A stretch of 5,089 bases of DNA, from contig NJEH01000067.1 in NCBI GenBank assembly GCA_002254595.1, positions 1-5,089 on the forward strand, in the 5' to 3' direction. This document shows positions 4,760 to 5,089 of this stretch, piece after piece; position 1 is the stretch's first letter, and each line of letters begins with the position of its first letter. The position numbers and the translations under genes are program-made. This DNA comes from Thermofilum sp. ex4484_15. GTDB taxonomy: Archaea > Thermoproteota > Thermoprotei > Thermofilales > EX4484-15. A model generated the notes under the pieces. That model saw only the letters and a list, made by a program, of their open reading frames with translations, did no database searches and was not told where the DNA came from.

Positions 4760-5089
4760 TTAAAAATTCGTCTTGAAGAATTCGATAAAGAAGTTTTTTA
4801 CTTCAGATATTCTATTGACTACCTTTACTGAACGACTTAACGACTTAAGCTCCCCTAAAACTCTCCTATCTAAAGCCCTCCTATCTAAGATTAAAGTTAC
4901 AGCCCTATCCTTTTCACTTCTAACGGCTCTACCTATAGCTTGTTTAACTTTTACTAGCATAGGTACTAGAAATGCCTCCTCCCAAGCTCTCCTTTCATCT
5001 CTCAATTTACCCATTAATACCCTTTTTAAGTCCAGCGTCCTAGGACTAGGTTCGGGATAAGGTAGGCCAGCTATGATTACAGCCCTTAT
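4760..5089 (-). CDS. XPD/Rad3-family DNA helicase, C-terminal part
   Basis: The 3' end of a superfamily-2 helicase gene that enters from beyond position 5089; 109 residues are visible. VIIAGLPYPEPSPRTLDLKR near the start corresponds to the segment before motif VI in XPD/DinG proteins (V-I-I-x-G-L-P-[FY]-P). Further on, LVKVKQAIGRAVRSEKDRAV contains motif VI (Q-A-I-G-R-x-x-R), whose arginines contact ATP, and LILDRRAL completes the family pattern (D-x-R). The last 35 residues (from about DRRVLGELKSL to FKTNF) form the usual short tail. Archaeal XPD unwinds DNA 5' to 3' and carries an iron-sulphur cluster; the cysteines for that would lie upstream, outside the window. So XPD proper and a DinG-like paralogue cannot be separated. 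An ATG at 5014 in this frame is internal, because the frame stays open with conserved sequence to the window edge. Confidence 0.88.
   Translation of the reverse strand: MRAVIIAGLPYPEPSPRTLDLKRVLMGKLRDERRAWEEAFLVPMLVKVKQAIGRAVRSEKDRAVTLILDRRALDRRVLGELKSLSRSVKVVNRISEVKNFFIEFFKTNF

Noticed and set aside
4760..5014. Separate 84-residue minus-strand gene starting at the ATG at 5014
   Set aside because: The frame continues upstream without a stop to 5089, with family-typical sequence (VIIAGLPYPEPS). The ATG is therefore an internal methionine of a longer helicase.
4773..5060. Open frame of 95 codons on the plus strand
   Set aside because: It lies antisense to the helicase gene, whose minus-strand frame carries the conserved Q-A-I-G-R-x-x-R motif and stays open to the window edge. 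The plus-strand product has no recognisable features and no ribosome site.

Overview
The window looks archaeal, most likely a thermophilic member of the Thermoproteota (Crenarchaeota) side. Several lines point this way. There are A/T-rich TATA boxes at archaeal distances from short or absent leaders. One gene has a GGTGA-type ribosome binding site. Arginine is coded mostly by AGG/AGA. The gene set is a RadB-like RecA paralogue, an XPD/Rad3-type helicase and a compact Lrp/AsnC regulator. No RNA gene, insertion sequence or CRISPR array was seen. The species cannot be named from this window.

Layout: (1) Positions 1-2326, minus strand: the first two genes of a family-5 (dipeptide/oligopeptide/nickel-type) ABC importer. 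The substrate-binding protein comes first, then a DppB-type permease cut by the window edge. They are 57 bases apart, and that gap holds two mutually exclusive hairpins over the permease start. (2) Positions 2327-2538: a divergent promoter region with a TATA box for each direction and two inverted repeats on the transporter side. (3) Positions 2539-3770: a 139-residue protein of unknown function (plus) and a RadB-like ATPase (minus). They converge, their stop codons overlap, and a perfect hairpin followed by T residues sits at the junction. (4) Positions 3771-4298: 528 bases without an intact gene. They contain a gene broken by one frameshift (3910-4150) and the promoter of the Lrp gene. (5) Positions 4299-5089: an Lrp/AsnC regulator (plus) converging, with a 5-base gap, on the 3' end of an XPD/Rad3-family helicase (minus).

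Functionally, the transporter pair brings in a peptide-like solute. The Lrp-type protein is a candidate sensor of an amino acid or related effector. The RadB-like ATPase and the helicase belong to DNA recombination and repair. A short ATTAAC motif recurs upstream of both the transporter and the Lrp gene, so a regulatory link is possible but unproven. The most unusual items are the frameshifted gene (with a faint resemblance to the unknown protein at 2539), the alternative hairpins before the permease, and the hairpin at the overlapping stop codons. I did not find a clear new multi-gene system.
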